A stretch of 64,000 bases of DNA from Bugula neritina (Eukaryota; Bryozoa; Gymnolaemata; Cheilostomatida; Bugulidae), in NCBI GenBank assembly GCA_964035545.1, contig OZ037767.1, positions 26,149,628 through 26,213,627 on the forward strand, read 5' to 3'. Below are positions 58,673 to 64,000 of this stretch, in pieces. Under the pieces are notes generated by a model that saw only the letters and a list, made by a program, of their open reading frames with translations, ran no database searches and had not been told where the DNA came from. Within the stretch, counting starts at the first letter, position 1. Each line of letters begins with the position of its first letter. The position numbers were made by a program, and so were the translations under genes.

Positions 58673-58743
58673 GCCTCCGTGGTGTAATGGTAGCACACTT
58701 GCTTGCAAGCCAGAAGACTCGGGTTCGATTCCCAGTGGGGGCA
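58673..58743 (+). tRNA. tRNA-like gene, anticodon loop reads GCA (Cys-like), possibly a pseudogene
   Basis: The acceptor arms GCCTCCG and TGGGGGC pair fully if G-T pairs are allowed. The D arm GTGT...GCAC and the A box TGGTGTAATGG are good, and the B box GGGTTCGATTCCC is canonical. The anticodon loop TTGCAAG would present GCA, but its stem (CTTGC with CCAGA) pairs at only three positions, and the T stem has a C-A mismatch. It is probably a tRNA-derived repeat that still has an intact RNA polymerase III promoter. Confidence 0.5.
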
Positions 58744-58788
58744 ATTATTTTACAGCCAGTACAATATAATTATTGCCCATTATTGTAG

Positions 58789-59046
58789 ATGGCACTCATG
58801 AATACTGCTGCCGGACTATTTCTGGTACTCCTGCTGCTGCCTGGTATTCTTTGTGACGGTGAGAATGATATTTTAAACAAGTGCAGTTGCCGTGAGGGTA
58901 TTTATAATGAAGGTGGCATAGTCGTGAACTGCTTTCTGTGTGGCCAAATGCAGGATGGTTTAGAAGTTTCTAGAACAGTTTTTACCAGGTGCTGTTGTGG
59001 CTTTTCGTTATACCTTCTTTACTGTATTCAACAAACATCTAAATAA
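58789..59046 (+). CDS. Putative small secreted Cys-rich peptide, or signal-peptide exon of a larger gene
   Basis: The 85-residue frame starts with a strong signal peptide (MALMNTAAGLFLVLLLLPGI, cleavage likely near Cys22). The remaining 63 residues have eight cysteines arranged C-x-C, C-x2-C, C-C-C, C. The ATG follows directly on ATTATTGTAG, which could be a splice acceptor. A good donor, ACG|GTGAGA, occurs at 58859 just after the signal peptide, so the ATG exon may instead be spliced to downstream exons that I cannot see. AATAAA at about 59151 could be its poly(A) signal. I do not recognise the family. Confidence 0.4.
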   Translation: MALMNTAAGLFLVLLLLPGILCDGENDILNKCSCREGIYNEGGIVVNCFLCGQMQDGLEVSRTVFTRCCCGFSLYLLYCIQQTSK

Positions 59047-59905
59047 AAAGTGCTCGTTGACAAAACAAGGCACTCTATTTGCTGTCATTTGCTTTTCTAA
59101 ACTGTTTCACACGAATAATTAAGCAATGACATGTATGTATGCTTTACTTTGAATAAATGTTTTCAAAGATGGTATTAGTATTGTGTCATGTTTAGAATAA
59201 AATACTAGCTTCAAAAATATATGCGATGTGCAGATATAATATTGATAGACTTATTTTTAAAATATTTTATGTATAAATCACATTTTCATTACAAGTTTTT
59301 AAATAATTGTAAGCCTTGAAGCCAAATTAAAACCTTTAATGGAAGATAATATACAGCTGATATTATTTAGGGCTCAGCATGCAATGCTAATCAGACTTAC
59401 AATTTGTTGAGACACACAAGAACTTGGTTATATAAAATTCTGGAATTTCTAGGAATATTTATGAATTGTGAGAAAACAACTACTGAATAAAGAGTACTTT
59501 CTGCTGAATAATTGTGTAAATTGAAGAGTATAGAAAAGTCAAGCAGAGAACAATTGACTTTATTACAGCTGGCTTATTCTATAACAGTTATAGAGTCATG
59601 AACTTTTGCAAAGTAACAAAATATGCTGTTACAAGTTAGTTAATTCTACAGCTCTTTGTTATATTAAAGCTGTTAGCATGTATTAACTTTAAAATATAGT
59701 TTTTAACAACTAAACATGCAATTTTTGCTACATGAGTGTTAATAAAATGTTATCAATTAGTATTTAATATTCATACATCTTAGTTTTTCTGCAATCTATT
59801 TTTAAGTATATCATATTCAATTGATAAATACCATTGACAATAATTTTATGGAAAAATTTTAACTTGCGTATAATAACTGCACGTTAGAAATGTAAACACA
59901 ATGTC
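59047..59905. other. Gene-free spacer before the GMC oxidoreductase 3' end
   Basis: AT-rich sequence with no recognisable gene. It would hold the 3' UTR of the minus-strand oxidoreductase. Confidence 0.5.
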
Positions 59906-61370
59906 TCAAGTATATGTTTGTACTATCATATGAGAACCTTTCTCTCCAATCATAATAGCTGGAGCATTAGTATTGCCAGATGTGAGATGTGGCATTATAG
60001 AGTTGTCTACCACCCTTAGTCCTTGTATTCCACCTTGTACTCTACAAGTAAAATAGTTTTCGCCTATCAATGTGTTTTAAATTTTACTAATGGAAATCTA
60101 ATCAATTTACTTGTGTTATCAAAAGCCACATATTCCATACCATTCATCTGTGACCGTTGTAAAATAGAGTAAGAGAGTTAAATAATATATATAATGACAC
60201 AATTGTCATATTTACAATAAGGTAACTGTAATGTATCATGAATGGGTCACCATATTTCTTCTAACTTGCAATTCCACTATGGTTTGCACTTGTGTAATAA
60301 ATAAATATTAAGATGATTATTTAAATAGCGATCGGCAGGGTCGTAGTTTCCATAAGCAACTGCCGTCACTAACTATTAGAGAGTTAAAATAAATCTCAGA
60401 AAACCTGCTGTAAAATATTCTCACCTTAGTTGAGGATCAACAACTGCGGTGGTATCACCAAGTGCCCCCATCTTACAAGAACCAGCTGGATGATAAAGAA
60501 CTCCAGTGAAGTTGTTTATCATTTCATCTAAAAACTCGTCAGACGTTGGATCAACATCTGGAGAAATTCTCTCTCTGGTGGAATGTCTCTCGTCAACAAA
60601 ATGAGCTCCATATTGCTTGAGCACCTGTGTGTTAGCTAGATCTCTCATGTAGCGAAGTCCTGTGTATTAAAGACATTAACATGTATTTTGAACACGTACT
60701 GTATATACTATATAGTAGGCTAAAACAAAATAGGTATATATGTACAACAATTAGAAAGTAAAACTCTTAATAGTATTTAGGTTATATACAAAATGCCAAG
60801 TAATTCACACAGCTGTGAAAACAGCGCAAGTTCTATTTTACATAAACGAGCGAGCTGCATATACAATGTATTTGCTTTAAGTAAAAGATGAGCAAAAACA
60901 ATCTTGACAGCTTTTGAAGGTTAGAAAAACTGCCTATAATGTTGAAAAATTGTGTTTGCTAGTTTTGCTGTTGTAAAAGAAAACTGTCTGCAGGAAACAT
61001 TTTTGAACAAAAAATGTTATTCAAGTTGTTATTCAAGGCAAATTTACAAAAATTGAGTTTGTATGATGTTTATCTGGTGTTAAATAGTACGTTTTATTGC
61101 AAAATTTTAGTTTTAAAAATAGCTTGCTTCAGTGTTTCTACAAGTCCAAAAGTCTAATGCTCCTAGAAACTATTACAAAAAACTGCATATTTTAACTTGG
61201 CAAAATAGTTATTCAGCTCTCAGTGTGCCAGTAATAGAATGCGCGGAATATAAAGTTGAGTTATACACTCGTGGGAGAAACAGCTAAAGTTGTTGATTGC
61301 CAATCTTGAATTAAAAACGTCTATACCAGTTGCACCACCATTAAAATAAGCATGGTGTTTACCAGTATAG

Positions 61371-61408
<38 letters not shown>

Positions 61409-64000
61409 GCGTGTGCGTGTGCGTTTGCGTGTGCGTGTGCGTGTGTGTTGGCATTCTTCCATTTACTCACCAGCTTTAGCAGCTTCACGATCTTTTGGTG
61501 TGGAGAGTAGTTTGGGATCTATTATTGGACGATCAAATGGGTCAGAACTTGCTAGAGTTATTGATCCGGTGCCTTCAGGATGTAATATTGTCGCAGACAA
61601 AGTACTTCCTGCTTTGTGAGAGTTACTAAAGTAGTAGTTGTGTTCCTACAGCATAATTTGTACAAACATATTCATAGGCCTTACATTATGAAAAACACAA
61701 TACATATATGTATTCTCCATCATTTGTTAAAAATATGCAAGGAAAAGGTACTTTGTAGTGCTTTATCAGTATATCATAGCCCTTAGTTTTGAACAAAAAA
61801 CTTTTCGAGTGACGAGATCATCTTATCTACTGTGAGTTGTAACTTTGACCTCACAGAAAGTTCATCTCAGGAAACACTTCACGAAAATGTATTTTACAGA
61901 AGGGATCAATTACATATCAAACATGTGTAGTGCTATGACTAGCTAACATATACTCACGCGTATAGTATGATATTACTTTAGAAGTAAACTCACAATGTCA
62001 GGCCGGAGGTTCAAGCTGCTCACATATCTGTCTCCTTTATGAGAACTGAGGATCAGACCTAGAGCACTGAGCTGCACTTTAGGCATCTGGTCATTCATCA
62101 CGTAGTTACCATCCTTAACATCCAGGAAACTCATCATCTGAATTGGATCCGCACTCAGCACTCCTTCACGAAAGAAAGCACAGAAGGTCAACACGAGGGC
62201 ACCTGTTACTGCGCTGCCACCATTTTTTTAAATCTTTGCATAGAGAACTTTGACATTGATGCATTATAGCTTGACACATATGTTTTAGAACTCTAAAGCA
62301 TAACATTATTTCTTTACCTTTACCACACAGTTTGAAGTTCAGATTTGATGAAAAAGTAGAAATCTCGCTCTTGTCAAAGAGTCCAACTTCGTTAGGTTTA
62401 TCGAAAAAAATTTGATTGAATACAGTGGCATGATCTTGAAAATTTAGCCCGACAGGTAGATCAGCAATGAGAGGAATCTGTAACATCACTATTCAGTCTA
62501 AGTCACATGTGAATCTCTATTCAGTTTAAATCACAAAGGAAACTATTAGAGGACAAATATATTTGGTTTGAGAATATCATTTGGTGACACAGTACAGTTT
62601 AACTAAGTTTTTAGCAACAGTGTGTAAACCCTATAGAGATGAAAACTCCACTACTAATAATCTCTTAACCTAGTAATGCTACTCTCTCAGTATTAGTCAA
62701 ACTGTGTCAGCCACTGTAAACGAATTACTCCCACTGCAGTTCCCCAACTTGCAAGCTAGCATGCTAATCACTACACTATAGAGCCTGCTGGGTATCATAA
62801 CACCACAGCCCCAAATTAATTTTAATTTTAGATGACAACATCAAAAATTAAAATATTATTGCCTCACTTCAACACCAAATACTTCCTAATACTCAGCAGT
62901 AAGGTCAATCACTAACATTATGTTTCTTCAGTTCGGCCTTAGGTCCAACACCAGATAAGAGAAGCAGGTGAGGGGAGTTTATTGCACCCGCTGATACAAT
63001 CACTTCTTTTGTTGCAAGCACTTGGTAGGAGTTGCCTCCTTCTTTCACAAATTCAACTCCAGTAGCTCTTTTACCCTCAAATGTAATCTACAATAAAATA
63101 TTGAACGTAAAGGTTTACATGTCAAGTTTTTAATTTCAGTAGCTAAGCAAGAAAAAACTTTTCATACTTGAATATTTTTTATATTGCTACATTATTTAAC
63201 ATTATTAAACAAACTAACAAAGCTTATCAAAATTGCAATTTATTTCATATACACAGCTGTAAGGTTGCACATGAGGGGTGTACATAGCTATTGTATGCCA
63301 AACTATTATTTTGATATAAACAAATAATTAAAAGCTAGTATATTTAGAATACCAATGGAGGGTTGGCTTATCACTACCAACACAATTTTTTTATTATCTG
63401 AACCAGTAGCTAGTAGCAGTCTCATTAAATATTTTATTAATCAAGTGTGGCTAATGATTTGCTTTTAGGTATTATGGAAATAGCAATACAACTCAGATTA
63501 AATTTACAGTCAGAAAAAAATTAGAATATGCCATTACCAGCAAAGCTGTATGTGACCTAATATAGACTGTCCAGTGCTGGTTTAACATTGTGGGTTTGGA
63601 AAACCATTGAAAGTACTAAAACTATAGATAGTGGATAGTTTTACTGTACATATATAGTATATACCAACATATTTTCTGCTATTCGTGTCAGAGTATATAT
63701 ATTACTTTTTGGTGAATAAAATAAAATTTGCTTTAGGTGAGGACAAGGTAGACAACAGAAAGCGCATGCAGCTGAAACCATCTTTACAACACTCTTTCTA
63801 TACAATATATTAGACATAAAATATGACTAATCTTTATATTCTTTTTGGTAAAAATGCACAAAAACAAACAATAACGTATTCTATTTCTGCTGAAGTATGC
63901 TGCTAGTTTTATTACCTTAGTGACATGAGCATTAGTGATAACGTGAAGATTTGACCTTGACATTGCTGGTCTAAGATAGGCTTTAGCTGTACTACATCTC
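59906..64000 (-). CDS. GMC-family oxidoreductase (choline/glucose dehydrogenase-like), 5' part outside window
   Basis: FAD-dependent dehydrogenase. Seven exons join in phase: 64000-63916 (continues beyond the window), 63087-62917, 62477-62318, 62202-61994, 61645-61471, 60659-60425, 60041-59906, with the stop TGA at 59908-59906. Exon 63087-62917 carries the GMC signature [16 protein letters not shown]. The next has [11 protein letters not shown]. Exon 60659-60425 has the active-site segment [11 protein letters not shown] with the catalytic His, and the last exon has [11 protein letters not shown] and [14 protein letters not shown] with the second active-site residue (Asn) and FAD contacts. The N-terminal Rossmann GxGxxG part is beyond the edge. 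The substrate cannot be told. No lesions were seen. Confidence 0.92.
61374..61450. repeat. (GT)n / (GTGTGC)n microsatellite
   Basis: GT repeats passing into GTGTGC repeats in the intron between the GMC exons at 61645-61471 and 60659-60425, 20 bases downstream of the exon border. Confidence 0.95.
62726..62795 (-). repeat. Degenerate tRNA-like sequence
   Basis: On the minus strand it has the A-box-like TATAGTGTAGTGATTAGCA and the core AGCTTGCAAG, also seen at 58700 and, inverted, at 32391, but the B box is lost. It lies in a GMC gene intron. It is a decayed relative of the tRNA-like sequence at 58673. Confidence 0.5.

Overview
This is nuclear DNA from an animal. Every host gene is split by short GT-AG introns, the base composition is AT-rich, and there are many long (CA)n, (GT)n, (AT)n and (GA)n tracts and layered transposon insertions. 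The gene set (a fused asparaginase-ankyrin protein, NTAN1, a GMC oxidoreductase) and the kinds of mobile element suggest a marine invertebrate, possibly a lophotrochozoan such as a mollusc. That placement is inference and weak.

Layout. (1) 143-8261, minus: ASPG-type L-asparaginase with a C-terminal ankyrin region, running off the left edge. (2) 8262-12120: no gene, one LINE reverse-transcriptase fragment. (3) 12734-18653, plus: first copy of NTAN1 (protein N-terminal asparagine amidohydrolase), with every expected exon but an in-frame stop in exon 7. (4) 18654-34200: a region built from repeated copies of the NTAN1 3' end (intron 8, exon 9, last intron, last exon, 3' flank). It has been invaded by a roughly 0.96-kb inverted-repeat element, a decayed piggyBac-like transposon, a 5.19-kb transposon with 1.19-kb terminal inverted repeats, a LINE 3' fragment and a tRNA-like repeat. 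(5) 34777-55924, plus: second NTAN1 copy with an intact reading frame. Its last intron has been expanded to 16.6 kb by (6) a complete 16,136-bp Polinton/Maverick at 39406-55541, with terminal inverted repeats and a 6-bp target duplication AATGCT. (7) 56560-64000: a tRNA-like gene, a possible small secreted cysteine-rich peptide, and the 3' half of a GMC oxidoreductase gene on the minus strand.

The Polinton is the most interesting object. All its genes lie on the minus strand. From 45707 down to 39799 runs a nearly gapless block: packaging ATPase, two conserved small proteins, integrase with chromodomain, penton-like minor capsid, a pVI/pX-like protein, double-jelly-roll major capsid protein and adenovirus-type protease. 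Upstream lie a small protein that I read as a Bcl-2-fold apoptosis regulator, and a protein-primed family B DNA polymerase with an OTU-like N-terminal region. The polymerase gene is split by a spliceosomal intron exactly inside a catalytic motif. Further upstream are a 109-bp tandem array, a three-exon gene with a possible OB-fold domain, and a single-pass membrane protein with four N-glycosylation sequons next to the right terminal repeat. The package looks like an integrated virus with replication, integration, packaging, capsid and host-interaction functions. No frame-breaking lesion was seen in its core genes, so it may be recent.
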